DNA from: Merdiplasma sp964643295
GTDB lineage: Bacteria > Bacillota > Clostridia > Lachnospirales > Lachnospiraceae
Reading direction: 5' to 3'
DNA length: 64,000 nucleotides
Assembly (NCBI GenBank): GCA_964643295.1
Contig: CAZXSN010000007.1
Coordinates: forward strand, 1 to 64,000
The position numbers and the translations under genes were made by a program. Shown here piece after piece: positions 1-9,445 of this stretch. A model generated the notes under the pieces. That model worked only from the letters and a program-made list of their open reading frames with translations, did no database searches and was not told the origin of the DNA. Numbering within the stretch: the first letter of the stretch is position 1; every line of letters begins with the position of its first letter.

Positions 1-356
1 TAGCGCATGGCCGCCGCGCCGTCTCCTTCGATGGAGCCGAAGTTCCCGTGGCCGTCCACCAGGGGCACCTCCATCTTAAAATCCTGGGCCATTACCACCA
101 GGGCCCCATAGATGGAGCTGTCTCCGTGCGGATGATATTTGCCCATCGTATCGCCGACAATACGGGCGCTCTTCCGGTAAGGGCGGTCATAGCGGATGCC
201 CAGCTCGTACATGTCATAAAGAGTACGGCGCTGCACGGGTTTTAACCCGTCGCGCACGTCCGGCAGCGCCCGGGAGACAATCACGCTCATCGCATAATCG
301 ATGTAGGATTTCTGCATAATATCGGAATACTCGGTTGTGATGATCTGTCCAGCCAT
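1..356 (-). CDS. parC: DNA topoisomerase IV subunit A, N-terminal part (partial)
   Basis: The gene enters from the left edge; only the first 118 codons lie in the window. The ATG at 356 follows a purine-rich stretch and opens with MAGQIITTEYSD. The fragment covers the start of the winged-helix breakage-reunion domain, with the DYAMSVIVSRALPDVRDGLKP block typical of type IIA topoisomerase A subunits and the quinolone-region motif KYHPHGDSS around residues 80-88. The catalytic tyrosine lies outside the window. The text VGDTMGKYHPHGD with GNFGSIEGDG resembles clostridial ParC, but GyrA and ParC are close at this end. It sits 63 bp downstream of the B subunit on the same strand, so the pair should be co-transcribed and form an A2B2 enzyme that decatenates chromosomes. 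Assignment to ParC rather than a second GyrA is an inference. Confidence 0.85.
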   Translation of the reverse strand, partial: MAGQIITTEYSDIMQKSYIDYAMSVIVSRALPDVRDGLKPVQRRTLYDMYELGIRYDRPYRKSARIVGDTMGKYHPHGDSSIYGALVVMAQDFKMEVPLVDGHGNFGSIEGDGAAAMR

Positions 357-419
357 GATTCAAACTCCTTTTTCGGGAAGCGACAGAAACTTTTTATTTC
401 CTTCCTGACTCTTTCCCCG

Positions 420-2342
420 TTACACATCCAGCAGGGCATCCTGCGCATGTTCATAGATAAAATTCTTCCTGGGCGGCACGTCATTGCCCATGAGCATCTC
501 CGTGATGTCCGAGGCCATCATCCCGTCCTCGATCTCCACCTTCTTCAGGGTGCGTGTCTCCGGGTTCAGCGTAGTCTCCCACAGCTGATCGGGATCCATC
601 TCCCCCAGGCCCTTATAGCGCTGCAGCGTAAACGGGGCCCGGTGATGGCGGCGGTAGCGTTCCAGCGCCGCATCGTCGTAGAGATACTCCCCCTCTCCCC
701 GGGAGGGAATCACCTTGTAAAGCGGGGGCATGGCGATATAGACATGCCCCTCGTAGATTAACTCCGGCATAAAACGGTAAAACAGCGTCAGCAGCAGTGT
801 GCAGATATGCGCTCCGTCCACATCGGCATCCGCCATGATGACGATCTTGTCGTAGCGCAGCTTGCTGATATCAAAGTCGTTGCCGTACCCCTCGGAAAAC
901 CCGCAGCCAAACGAATTGATCATCGTTTTGATCTCTGCGTTGGCCAGCACCTTGTCAATGCTGGCCTTCTCCACGTTGAGGATCTTGCCTCGAATCGGCA
1001 GAATCGCCTGATAAAAGCGGTCTCTGGCAGACTTGGCCGATCCTCCGGCTGAATCGCCCTCCACGATAAAGATCTCGCACTTCGCCGGATCCCGGCACTC
1101 GCAGTTTGCAAGCTTGCCGTTGCTGTCGAACGAATACTTCTGCTTGGAGAGCAGGTTGGTCTTCGCCTTCTCCTCCGTTTTGCGGATCTTGGCCGCCTTC
1201 TCCGCGCAGGAGAGCACACTCTTTAAATTCTCCAGGTTTTTGTCAAAGTAACGGGTGACCTCCTCGTTCGTCACCTTGCTGACGGCCTTGCCCGCATCCT
1301 GGTTATCCAGCCTGGTCTTTGTCTGCCCCTCAAAGCTGGGATCCGGGTGATGAACCGAAATCACCGCCGTCATCCCGTTTCGGATGTCCGCGCCGGTGAA
1401 ATTCGCATCCTTCTCCTTGAGGATCCCCAGCTCCCTCGCATAGGCGTTCATCACGGTAGTAAAGGTCGATTTGAAGCCGGTCAGATGCGTACCGCCCTCG
1501 GCATTGTAAATGTTGTTGCAGAAGCCCAGGACATTCTCGTGGAATTCGTTTACGTACTGAATCGCACACTCCACGGTGATCCCGTCCGTCTCTCCCTTAA
1601 AATAGATCGGTTCGCAGATGGTTTCCTTACTTTTATTGAGATCCCGGATATACCCCAAGATCCCCTCCGGTTCATGAAAACAGACGGATTCTAAGCTTTC
1701 CTCCCGCCGGTCCTCGAAATAAAGGGTAAGATCCGGATTCAGATAAGCGGTCTCATGCAGGCGGCTTTTGACCTCCGTCGCAGAAAAACGGGTCGTCTCA
1801 AAGATCTCACTGTCCGGCAGAAACCGGATCCTGGTTCCCGTCTTGTTTGTGCGTCCCTGCGGGAGAAGCTCTCCGCCCGGGAGCGTAAGATCCGGAAGCC
1901 CGCGCCGGTAGCGGTCGTGATACACCTTCCTGTCGCGGTAAATTTCCACATCCAGCCATTCCGAAAGTGCGTTCACCACGGAAGACCCCACGCCGTGCAG
2001 ACCCCCGCTCGTCTTATATACGGAACTGTCAAACTTTCCCCCCGCATGCAGTGTCGTGAATACCAGACGTTCCGCGGGCATCCCCTTCTCATGCATCTCC
2101 ACCGGAATGCCGCGGCCGTTATCCTCCACTGTGGCGGAACCATCCTTTTCCAGGCACACATGAATCTCGCTGCAGTAACCCGCCAAATGCTCATCCACGG
2201 AATTGTCCACGATCTCATAAATCAGGTGATTTAAACCTTTGCGGGACGTGCTCCCGATATACATGCCGGGACGCTTGCGCACTGCCTCCAGCCCTTCCAG
2301 GACGGTGATGCTGCTCGCGTCATAGGTGTCGCTGTTTCCCAT
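420..2342 (-). CDS. parE: DNA topoisomerase IV subunit B (GyrB/ParE family)
   Basis: This 640-residue ATPase subunit of a type IIA topoisomerase has the usual ParE/GyrB length. The GHKL ATPase domain shows EIVDNSVDE at residues 43-51 (Mg/ATP site) and the glycine-rich lid GGLHGVGSS near 112-120. The TOPRIM domain shows EGDSAGG near residue 427 and the metal-binding DADVDGAH near 500. The C-terminal segment has the QRYKGLGEM motif that contacts the A subunit. The gene lies directly upstream of the parC-like gene on the same strand. Gyrase genes in Firmicutes usually sit near dnaA and recF, which are absent here, so topoisomerase IV is preferred; a second gyrase B cannot be excluded from sequence alone. 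Confidence 0.88.
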   Translation of the reverse strand: MGNSDTYDASSITVLEGLEAVRKRPGMYIGSTSRKGLNHLIYEIVDNSVDEHLAGYCSEIHVCLEKDGSATVEDNGRGIPVEMHEKGMPAERLVFTTLHAGGKFDSSVYKTSGGLHGVGSSVVNALSEWLDVEIYRDRKVYHDRYRRGLPDLTLPGGELLPQGRTNKTGTRIRFLPDSEIFETTRFSATEVKSRLHETAYLNPDLTLYFEDRREESLESVCFHEPEGILGYIRDLNKSKETICEPIYFKGETDGITVECAIQYVNEFHENVLGFCNNIYNAEGGTHLTGFKSTFTTVMNAYARELGILKEKDANFTGADIRNGMTAVISVHHPDPSFEGQTKTRLDNQDAGKAVSKVTNEEVTRYFDKNLENLKSVLSCAEKAAKIRKTEEKAKTNLLSKQKYSFDSNGKLANCECRDPAKCEIFIVEGDSAGGSAKSARDRFYQAILPIRGKILNVEKASIDKVLANAEIKTMINSFGCGFSEGYGNDFDISKLRYDKIVIMADADVDGAHICTLLLTLFYRFMPELIYEGHVYIAMPPLYKVIPSRGEGEYLYDDAALERYRRHHRAPFTLQRYKGLGEMDPDQLWETTLNPETRTLKKVEIEDGMMASDITEMLMGNDVPPRKNFIYEHAQDALLDV

Positions 2343-2453
2343 GGTTTACTTCCTTCCTCATTCCATTTTTCGCTGCTCCCATCAAGACAGGACAAACTTA
2401 CCAGTCCCAAAACCGGTATCATCTCCATTCCGCCTGTCCTATCCTTCCATCTG

Positions 2454-3128
2454 TTAAAGCCTTTCCTCCTTCTCCACGACTTCTCCCTGTTTTTTATAAA
2501 TCGAGTGTGGGGGAATCGCTTCCCGCACGGAAGAGAGCGGATAGATCATGCTGCCGGGTCCTACGACGGTGCCCGGATTTAACACAGTCCCGCAGCCTAC
2601 CTCCGCTTCATCGCCGATCATGGCCCCAAATTTCTTTAATCCGGTCTCGTAGCGGCGTTCTCCATCCTTTACGATAACCAGCGTCTTGTCGGATTTCACG
2701 TTGGAGGTGATGGAACCGGCCCCCATATGTGCCCGATACCCTAAGATCGAATCGCCGACGTAATTGTAATGCGGCACCTGCACCCGGTTAAATAACACCA
2801 CGTTCTTTAATTCCGTGGAATTACCCACCACCGCGTGTTCTCCGACAATCGCGCTGCCGCGGATAAACGCACAGTGGCGCACCTCGGCTTCCTTTCCGAT
2901 GATCAGAGGGCCATGCAGGAAAGCGGTCGGTGCGATAACGGCGCTTTTGGCAACCCAGATATCCTCCCCGCGCTTTTCGTACTCCTGTGGGCTTAACGTT
3001 TCTCCAAGCTCCAGGATAAACGCCCCGATCCTGGGCAGCACTTCCCAGGGATAAACGGCCCCAGCAAACAGGTCCCTGGCGATCGTCTCGTTCAAGTTAA
3101 ACAGATTTTCAATTCTGCAAAGTTCCAT
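2454..3128 (-). CDS. Left-handed beta-helix transferase (GlmU-like acyl/nucleotidyltransferase fold)
   Basis: A 224-residue protein. From about residue 60 it consists of hexapeptide-type turns, seen as spaced [I/V]G-x4 steps such as IIGKEAEVRHC, IVGEHAVVGN and IGDEAEVGCG. This is the left-handed parallel beta-helix of the GlmU/LpxA superfamily. There is no N-terminal Rossmann pyrophosphorylase domain, so it cannot be a complete GlmU. Such proteins are commonly annotated as UDP-N-acetylglucosamine pyrophosphorylase-related in clostridia. The motif HYNYVGDSILG resembles the acetyl-CoA and sugar-nucleotide site of GlmU-type helices. It lies between topB and parE, all on minus, with 33 bp to topB. 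The substrate cannot be told from sequence; an acetyltransferase acting on a sugar nucleotide is the most likely role. Confidence 0.7.
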   Translation of the reverse strand: MELCRIENLFNLNETIARDLFAGAVYPWEVLPRIGAFILELGETLSPQEYEKRGEDIWVAKSAVIAPTAFLHGPLIIGKEAEVRHCAFIRGSAIVGEHAVVGNSTELKNVVLFNRVQVPHYNYVGDSILGYRAHMGAGSITSNVKSDKTLVIVKDGERRYETGLKKFGAMIGDEAEVGCGTVLNPGTVVGPGSMIYPLSSVREAIPPHSIYKKQGEVVEKEERL

Positions 3129-3161
3129 CGTCTCCCCCTCCGGTCATTTTTGTTTTCTTCT

Positions 3162-5321
3162 TTAAGACTGCTTTCCGGACCTTGCGTAGGTTCTTCTTCC
3201 CCCTGCCGCACTTTTTTTGCCCGCAGACCCGCTCTCCTCCGGTTTCTTCTGCTTATAGTAGACGGAGGCAGCATCGAAATAGTTGCGCAGCGCTGCCTGA
3301 TTGTTCAGATTCAGCACCCCGTTTGTATTTTTAATAATGAAATTTTTCAGCTTGACCATGTACTCATCCGGCGTGATCGTTCCCTGCGCCACATAGTTTA
3401 ATCCCTTCTCCCAGCTGGCAGTAAGCTCCGGGTTCAAAAGGGAACGGATCGAGAGATTGACCACGTCAAAGATCATCTCGCCTAAGAGAGTGGGCGTCAG
3501 CACCTGCGTCTTCTTATTCAGGGACAGGTACTTGTTGTTCACCAGCTTCTTTAAAATTTCCGCCCGTGTCGCACTGGTGCCGATCCCGCAGCTTTTAATC
3601 TGCGCCCGAAGCTCCTCATCCTCAATCAGCTGGCCGGCATTCTCCATCGCCAGGATCATGGAACCGGAGTTGTAGCGTTTCGGCGGGGAGGTCTCCCCTT
3701 CCCGAATGGCAAACGAATCCGCCTGCAATCGGCTGCCCTTGCGCAGGCTGTGCAGCATATCCAGGAAATCCGCATCACAGCGGATCTCCTCCTCCTGGGA
3801 AGAATCGCCCTGCCCGCTGGACTCTGCCTCATCAGAGGACTTCTCTCCGACCGAAGCATCCGGTTTCCCGGATTCTTTTGCCGCCTCGCTTCTGTTCTTT
3901 TTATCAGCCGGATTCCCTGCTACTTTCAGATATCCTTCCTCTATCAGTGCCCGAAACCTGGTGAAAAACTTTTCTCCTTCCTTGATTACAATCAGGCTGA
4001 TCTTCTCGTAGACCGCCGGTGGATAAAAGATGCTTAAAAACCGGCGCACGATCGCCGCATAGACACCAAAAGAGTGCCCTTTCAGGCTCCCAAGCGCCGA
4101 AAGTCCCTGCCCGGTGGGGATGATTGCATAATGATCCGTGATCTGCTTATCATCCACATACCGTGTTTTCTCGATCCCCTTATAGGATTCCTTTTGCAGG
4201 ATCTCTTCGGCAAACTCCTTCGCAGGAGCGAAATTTACAAGTCCGCGGATGTTTTTATCAATCTCCTTTGCCACCGCCGAGGAGAGCACACGGGCATCCG
4301 TGCGCGGGTAGGTGACCAGCTTCCTCTCGTAGAGTTCCTGCACGATCCGCAGCGTCTCATCCGGGCTGATCTTAAACATCCGGGAGCACTCATTCTGCAG
4401 CTCCGCCAGGTTGTAAAGCAGGGGCGGATTCTTCTTTTCCTTCTTTTTCTCGATGGAGAACACCTTCGCCTCCATCGGCTCTGTGCTGACTTTTTCGATC
4501 AGCTCTTCGGCATCCTTCTTCTCCTTAAAACCGTTCTCCTTGTAAAGTTTCGGCGACTGAAAGTACGCGGAGCCTTCCACGGCCCTAAATTCCCCTTCCA
4601 AACTTTTCCCATCCTGTTCAAAGGTGCCGATCACCCGGTAGAACGGAGTCTTGACAAACTGGCGAATCTCCCGCTCTCTGCGCACAACCATCCCCAGCAC
4701 ACAGGTCATCACACGGCCTACGGAGATCACGCTGCGCTCTACCCCTAAGTAGCTGGAAACCGTCTTGCCGTACTTTAAGGTCAGCAGGCGGGAAAAGTTG
4801 ATCCCCATCAGGTAGTCTTCCTTGGCACGTAAGTAGGCCGACTCCGAAAGATTGTCATAGGCAGACAGATCCTTTGCCGTGCGGATTCCCCGCAGGATCT
4901 CTTCCTCCGTCTGGGAATCGATCCATACCCGCTTCTGCTGCTTGCCCTTCACACCGGCCATCTGCGCCACCAGGCGGTAGATGTATTCCCCTTCTCTTCC
5001 GGAATCGGTACAGACATAGATGACATCCACATCCGGACGGTTTAACTGCCCACTTACGATTGTGAACTGTTTTTTCACATCCGGAATCACTTCATACAGG
5101 AAGTGGTCAGGCAGAAAAGGCAGCGTGGACAGACTCCAGCGCTTATATTTGGGATCATAGGCTTCCGGGTAACTCATGGTTACCAGGTGCCCCACACACC
5201 AGGTCACGATCGCATGCTCCGACTCCAGAAAGCCGTCACTGCGCGTCATCTTTTCCTTCAAAGCCTTGGCAAACTCCATCGCCACACTGGGCTTTTCCGC
5301 GATATAGAGGGATTTCCCCAT
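3162..5321 (-). CDS. topB: DNA topoisomerase III (type IA)
   Basis: A 719-residue type IA topoisomerase that passes single strands to relax or decatenate DNA. The N-terminal TOPRIM domain has AEKPSVA (residues 8-14, with the active-site glutamate) and TDSGREGEY near 106-114. The active-site tyrosine is in VTYPRTD near residue 336. The central part matches the TopB gate domain. A charged, low-complexity insert rich in E, S and D (around residues 480-515) interrupts the core, and the C-terminus is lysine-rich, consistent with nonspecific DNA binding. There are no C-terminal zinc fingers, which separates it from TopA. A consensus promoter lies about 150 bp upstream on the same strand (TTGAAA at 5494-5499, TATAAT at 5470-5475). 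Confidence 0.93.
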   Translation of the reverse strand: MGKSLYIAEKPSVAMEFAKALKEKMTRSDGFLESEHAIVTWCVGHLVTMSYPEAYDPKYKRWSLSTLPFLPDHFLYEVIPDVKKQFTIVSGQLNRPDVDVIYVCTDSGREGEYIYRLVAQMAGVKGKQQKRVWIDSQTEEEILRGIRTAKDLSAYDNLSESAYLRAKEDYLMGINFSRLLTLKYGKTVSSYLGVERSVISVGRVMTCVLGMVVRREREIRQFVKTPFYRVIGTFEQDGKSLEGEFRAVEGSAYFQSPKLYKENGFKEKKDAEELIEKVSTEPMEAKVFSIEKKKEKKNPPLLYNLAELQNECSRMFKISPDETLRIVQELYERKLVTYPRTDARVLSSAVAKEIDKNIRGLVNFAPAKEFAEEILQKESYKGIEKTRYVDDKQITDHYAIIPTGQGLSALGSLKGHSFGVYAAIVRRFLSIFYPPAVYEKISLIVIKEGEKFFTRFRALIEEGYLKVAGNPADKKNRSEAAKESGKPDASVGEKSSDEAESSGQGDSSQEEEIRCDADFLDMLHSLRKGSRLQADSFAIREGETSPPKRYNSGSMILAMENAGQLIEDEELRAQIKSCGIGTSATRAEILKKLVNNKYLSLNKKTQVLTPTLLGEMIFDVVNLSIRSLLNPELTASWEKGLNYVAQGTITPDEYMVKLKNFIIKNTNGVLNLNNQAALRNYFDAASVYYKQKKPEESGSAGKKSAAGGRRTYARSGKQS

Positions 5322-5469
5322 GCGTATCCTCCGTTTCCAAAAAAGTTTTTCTTCCAGATGCCCGTGCCGGGCAGTGACTGATCCCTAAAATTAGGCAGAC
5401 CCTGCTCTGAGCGCTGCCGAAACTTAGTGATCTTACATCTACTCTTTTCCCGTGACAGACACAACTGAC

Positions 5470-5499
5470 ATTATACGGTACCTGTGCGGGGATTTTCAA
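5470..5499 (-). promoter_or_regulatory. Sigma-A-type promoter for topB
   Basis: On the minus strand TTGAAA (5494-5499) is followed after 18 bp by a perfect TATAAT (5470-5475), reading toward topB. Confidence 0.7.
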
Positions 5500-6165
5500 G
5501 AAATTTTTTCTTTGCCTGAAAGCAGGGGGCAAAAAGCGCAGAAGCATCTATGGGTTAAACACCAGTTCCCTTATGAAGGCATACTTTTCCCAGGTTAGCC
5601 TTTCCAAAACCCTTCCCCGGAATGCTCCCCACAGCCGTATTATAATTAAACGTGCGTTCGATTGCAAGAGGAAAATGAACTTTTTTTCAAAATTTTTCAG
5701 TGCATCCGAAGACATTTGCGAAACCTGGAGGAATTACCTGGAAATGTGCTTATGACGGCATTCTGTTTCCATCACCGGTCCTCGCTGACCGTGCCGCGAG
5801 GAAAGATAAAAAACCTGGGCGCCCGAGTACTGAAAAAGGCGTGACTTCCGAAGATCGGAAGGGATTATATCTATATTTTGCGATATAAAAGCAGACATGT
5901 GCTGCGTGCTGTCCAAACCTTGGGCAGATTCTATGTCTCCTTTAGCTGCCGCCTGCATGCGAAGATGAAAAGATGGAGAGAGGTCTTGCTATCGATTATA
6001 TTCGATTCATATAGTTGCATGACCCGCCTCAGCCTGTTTGACTGTTTTCGATTTCTATCTCCCCTATCCGCTCTTCCGAATCCCTTTGCTGCCGGATTCT
6101 TTAGACTTTTCCTCACTTTTCTTATCCAGTCCCTTTTGGGGACGGAAAGAAAATGAAATTGTTCC

Positions 6166-6194
6166 TTGAAATTCCCGATTTGGTAGTATATGAT
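6166..6194 (+). promoter_or_regulatory. Sigma-A-type promoter for pyrBI
   Basis: TTGAAA (6166-6171), a 17-bp spacer and TATGAT (6189-6194) lie 35 bp before the pyrB start. A strong Shine-Dalgarno AAGGAGG sits at 6217-6223. The leader is too short for a pyr attenuator. Confidence 0.75.
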
Positions 6195-6228
6195 AGAAAA
6201 AATGTGCTGAACGAAAAAGGAGGATCTT

Positions 6229-7149
6229 ATGAGACATCTGATGAGCCCACTGGATTTCACTGTCGAGGAGCTGGATGCGATTCTTGATCTCGCCAACGAC
6301 ATTGAAGCCCACCCGGAAAAGTACGCTCACGCGTGTGAAGGAAAGAAGCTGGCTACCCTTTTCTATGAACCAAGTACAAGAACCCGCTTAAGTTTTGAAG
6401 CAGCAATGCTGAATCTCGGGGGCAGCGTACTTGGTTTTTCTTCGGCTGATTCCAGCTCCGCGACCAAAGGAGAAAGCGTATCCGACACGATCCGTATGGT
6501 CTCCTGCTATGCGGACATCGCGGCCATCCGCCATCCAAAAGAAGGGGCGCCCCTGGTCGCTTCCCTGAAATCCCGCATCCCGGTGATCAATGCCGGTGAC
6601 GGAGGGCATCAGCATCCCACCCAGACTTTGACAGATCTGTTAACCATCCGTTCCCTGAAAGGACGCCTGCACGATCTGACCATCGGCATCTGCGGTGACT
6701 TAAAGTTCGGTCGTACCGTTCACTCCCTGATTGAGGCTCTGGTGCGCTATCAGAATGTCAGATTTGTCTTAATCTCCCCGGAGGAACTGAGGATCCCCGA
6801 TTACGTGCGTGAGGACGTGCTGCGCAAAAACCATCAGGAATTCACCGAAGTGATCCGCCTGGAAGATGCACTTCCCATCCTCGATCTCCTCTATATGACG
6901 CGTGTGCAGCGGGAGCGCTTCTTCAACGAGGAAGACTACGTGCGCATGAAGGATTTCTACATCCTGGACAAACAGAAAATGGAGCTGGCCGGACCGGAGA
7001 TGATGGTGCTGCACCCGCTCCCCCGCGTCAATGAAATCTCCACCGAAGTGGATGACGACCCGCGGGCAGCTTATTTCAAACAGGCGCACTACGGCGTGTA
7101 TCTCCGCATGGACCAGATCCTTACCCAGCTGGAGGAGAAAGTATGTTAG
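6229..7149 (+). CDS. pyrB: Aspartate carbamoyltransferase catalytic chain
   Basis: A 306-residue transcarbamylase that joins carbamoyl phosphate and L-aspartate to give N-carbamoyl-L-aspartate, the committed step of pyrimidine synthesis. The carbamoyl-phosphate loop is present as FYEPSTRTRLSF (about residues 45-56), and the loops HPTQ (near 130) and HPLPRVNEI (near 262) complete the active site. The 80s loop SSATKGES is intact, so the trimer should be active. The ATG at 6229 is set by the AAGGAGG six bases upstream. The last codons overlap the pyrI start by 7 bp, which indicates translational coupling and an equimolar catalytic-regulatory holoenzyme of the E. coli type. Confidence 0.97.
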   Translation: MRHLMSPLDFTVEELDAILDLANDIEAHPEKYAHACEGKKLATLFYEPSTRTRLSFEAAMLNLGGSVLGFSSADSSSATKGESVSDTIRMVSCYADIAAIRHPKEGAPLVASLKSRIPVINAGDGGHQHPTQTLTDLLTIRSLKGRLHDLTIGICGDLKFGRTVHSLIEALVRYQNVRFVLISPEELRIPDYVREDVLRKNHQEFTEVIRLEDALPILDLLYMTRVQRERFFNEEDYVRMKDFYILDKQKMELAGPEMMVLHPLPRVNEISTEVDDDPRAAYFKQAHYGVYLRMDQILTQLEEKVC

Positions 7150-7592
7150 GAGTGTTAAGTGTCGGAAAACTGAACGAGGGCGTCGTGCTGGACCATATCC
7201 AGGCCGGTAAGTCCATGGATATCTATAAATATCTGAAGCTTGACAAGATGGACTGCTGCGTAGCCATCATCAAAAACGCCCGCAGCAACAAGATGGGACG
7301 CAAGGACATCATCAAGGTGGAATGCCCGATTGAGGAGCTGAACCTCGATGTGCTGGGCTTCATCGACCACAACATCACCGTCAACATCATCAAGGACGGG
7401 GAAATCGTGGAGAAAAAGAAGCTCTCTCTGCCCAAACGGCTCGTGAACATCATTCACTGCAAGAATCCGCGCTGCATCTCCACCATCGAGCAGGAACTCG
7501 ACCAGGTCTTCTTCCTGGCGGACGAGGAGAAGGAAATTTACCGCTGTCTCTACTGCGAAGAGAAATACCGAAGCACAAAGAAAAGCAGCTGA
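7143..7592 (+). CDS. pyrI: Aspartate carbamoyltransferase regulatory chain
   Basis: A 149-residue allosteric subunit of ATCase. The N-terminal nucleotide-binding part carries VGKLNEGVVLDHI and the lysines that bind CTP/ATP in known PyrI proteins. The C-terminal zinc domain holds the four expected cysteines, in CKNPRC and CLYC, which dock the subunit on the catalytic trimer. The gene overlaps pyrB by 7 bp and is followed 60 bp later by a hairpin terminator, so pyrBI is a two-gene operon. The presence of PyrI predicts feedback control by CTP at protein level, in line with the absence of an RNA attenuator. Confidence 0.96.
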   Translation: MLGVLSVGKLNEGVVLDHIQAGKSMDIYKYLKLDKMDCCVAIIKNARSNKMGRKDIIKVECPIEELNLDVLGFIDHNITVNIIKDGEIVEKKKLSLPKRLVNIIHCKNPRCISTIEQELDQVFFLADEEKEIYRCLYCEEKYRSTKKSS

Positions 7593-7651
7593 AACTGTCC
7601 CGCTGCTTAAACTTTTCGATGCCTCAGATACTGAGTATCTTCGGACATTTT

Positions 7652-7687
7652 ATCCCCGGTCCTTAAGCTTTGACCGGGGATATTTTT
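7652..7687 (+). terminator. Rho-independent terminator of pyrBI
   Basis: A perfect 10-bp stem (ATCCCCGGTC at 7652-7661 with GACCGGGGAT at 7672-7681) is followed by ATTTTTG. Confidence 0.85.
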
Positions 7688-7715
7688 GCTCTGCCGCTTA
7701 TGAAAAGCCCGCCCC

Positions 7716-8747
7716 TTAGGGAGCCTGTGCGGGTATCTTTTCCTTTCGCTTCCCGTACAGCAGCCGGTGAAGGAGCAGGGAAATAATCAGTGTACTGAAG
7801 AACCAGAACGCAGTGAACAGCAAAAACTCAACCTTATTGGTGCACTCCACCTTCACGATCTGAATCAGCACTCGCCGGATCGCCATGTGCACGACGTAAA
7901 ATTCCAGCGTGATCGTACCAAATTTCTCCAGGAGAGCAGCAGCTTTTGTTCCGGAAAGATACGGCAGCAAAATCGCAAACAGAAAGATTGCCCCAACTGC
8001 CTGTATACTCCCAAAAAGCCGTGAAAGAAGGACCTCTTCTTCTCCCAGGAACGGAATCTGATACAGGTACCTCTGTAAATCTCCCGCAAACAGCAGAAAA
8101 AGCAGCATCGAAAATGTAAGCCCGCTGGAGATCTCTTCTTTATTGTAAACCTTCTTCCCTGCCAGCGCACCGATGACAAAAATAGGAAACCGGGTGATGA
8201 TGATTTCATCGAACCCGAAGGCTTCGGGGCTGATCCAGTTAAAGACCGCCAGTCCCGCAATATAACACACAACCCCTCCCACGATCCAGCGCTCCTTCTT
8301 TTCACTGATAAGCTTATAAAGCAGCGGATAAATGGTATAGCAGATGAAGATGCAAAGCAGAAACCAGAAGGTATTCCCTTCCCGTTTCGTGAACGTGATC
8401 TGTCTGATGCAGGACTGCAGAGAAATCGTTCCGGAAAGATAGTACAGAATAAAATACGGCACACAAAACAGCAGGTAAATCTTCAGAATCTTCGCATACC
8501 GTTTCTTTAAGAAGGACGCGGTATCCTTACTCCTTTGCATCGCATAATACATGGAGATCCCTGACAGGAAGAGAAAAATATCCACCCCGATGTTTCCGCT
8601 CTTGATGATATAGCGGGGAACCCGCTTAAAAATACGCAGGGAAGGAAAACACCGGTCAGCATGAAAAAGAAAAATCCACAGAATGCTGAGCGCGTATATC
8701 TGATTCCGATATTTACTCAAAGAGTTCCAATTCAGTCTGGTCTTCAT
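7716..8747 (-). CDS. Acyltransferase 3 family integral membrane protein
   Basis: A 343-residue polytopic membrane protein with about ten hydrophobic segments. It begins with a typical acyltransferase-3 (OafA/NodX) N-terminus: a first helix containing FLFHADRCF and, shortly after, NIGVDIFLFLSGISM, which matches the family's GxxGVxxFFxLSG pattern. The family transfers acyl groups from cytoplasmic acyl-CoA to sugars on polysaccharides or glycolipids. The start at 8747 is chosen because GAGGGAG lies eight bases before it; a longer frame to 8822 has no comparable site. Here the usual catalytic histidine falls in the FLFHAD sequence. The gene stands alone between pyrI and the divergent beta-helix gene. 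The substrate is unknown; a cell-surface glycan is plausible. Confidence 0.82.
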   Translation of the reverse strand: MKTRLNWNSLSKYRNQIYALSILWIFLFHADRCFPSLRIFKRVPRYIIKSGNIGVDIFLFLSGISMYYAMQRSKDTASFLKKRYAKILKIYLLFCVPYFILYYLSGTISLQSCIRQITFTKREGNTFWFLLCIFICYTIYPLLYKLISEKKERWIVGGVVCYIAGLAVFNWISPEAFGFDEIIITRFPIFVIGALAGKKVYNKEEISSGLTFSMLLFLLFAGDLQRYLYQIPFLGEEEVLLSRLFGSIQAVGAIFLFAILLPYLSGTKAAALLEKFGTITLEFYVVHMAIRRVLIQIVKVECTNKVEFLLFTAFWFFSTLIISLLLHRLLYGKRKEKIPAQAP

Positions 8748-9445
8748 ACTCACTACTCCCTCTTCATTGCAGGCAAAATTTTCTGTCTGAAATTTAAACA
8801 TATGTGCTGCTTTTCCAGCCACGGTCCCACACTCCGTCTAAAGCTGGAAAACAAAAAAATCTTCCTGACTCCCAAGATAAAGATACTTCCAGAAAGGCAG
8901 ACCATATCGATCCTTAAAGATCCGATGGGGATCCTTCCCCGGCTATTCCATGCTCCCCTGCGGCTGCGCTGCATTACCTTCGAAGCTCCGTTTTAAGAAC
9001 ATGCGTTTGGTGCTGCCGGATTCAACTAGCCAGGCGCAAGTAAAACAGGAGACTGCACAGATGGCAGCAGGAACCATTCCACCGGGGAAATGCCTGCCGT
9101 CAATGCAGGAAGACAACAGGAAGCTTTCGCTGACCGCCGAAGATCAACCTTCCGGAGCCATGTTCCATTATAGTGCTTTTATCCCGAAAATCAACCGCCT
9201 TCCTCGCCAGCGCAAGATTTTCCTGCAGACGAACTTTCCTCTGGTGCAGCCGATTTTTCCGGCACACCAGAAAGCTTCCTTCTTTCCTGCACCCTTTCCT
9301 GCTTTCTAAGCCTCCTCTCGTCTGATCCCGCAGCCTAAGAAACTCAAAAAAGTTGGTACTTGAAATTTGGTCTCTTTCTGTCTATAATCCTTAATGACGC
9401 TGTCACACAAAGCAACCTGAAAGAACGGAGGATTGGAGCAAAAAA
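8748..9445. other. 698-bp intergenic region with the beta-helix gene promoter
   Basis: The region separates divergent genes. Only the plus-strand promoter at 9360-9388 is convincing. The rest contains short frames with biased composition and no ribosome binding sites; I recognise no gene, RNA or repeat. Confidence 0.55.
9360..9388 (+). promoter_or_regulatory. Sigma-A-type promoter for the beta-helix gene
   Basis: TTGAAA (9360-9365), a 17-bp spacer and a perfect TATAAT (9383-9388) lie 57 bp before the ATG at 9446. Confidence 0.78.

Larger units (their letters stand above)
5322..6228. other. 907-bp intergenic region between topB and pyrB
   Basis: The region lies between two divergent genes. 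I found the topB promoter near 5470-5499 on minus and the pyrB promoter at 6166-6194 on plus. The roughly 650 bp between holds only short overlapping reading frames with no ribosome binding site and no recognisable protein. A weak inverted repeat (TTATATC/GATATAA) lies near 5863-5886. I saw no riboswitch or PyrR-type attenuator. Confidence 0.6.

Noticed and set aside
6130..6228. PyrR-type attenuator in the pyrB leader
   Set aside because: The predicted transcript starts about 30 nt before the ATG, too short for antiterminator and terminator stems.
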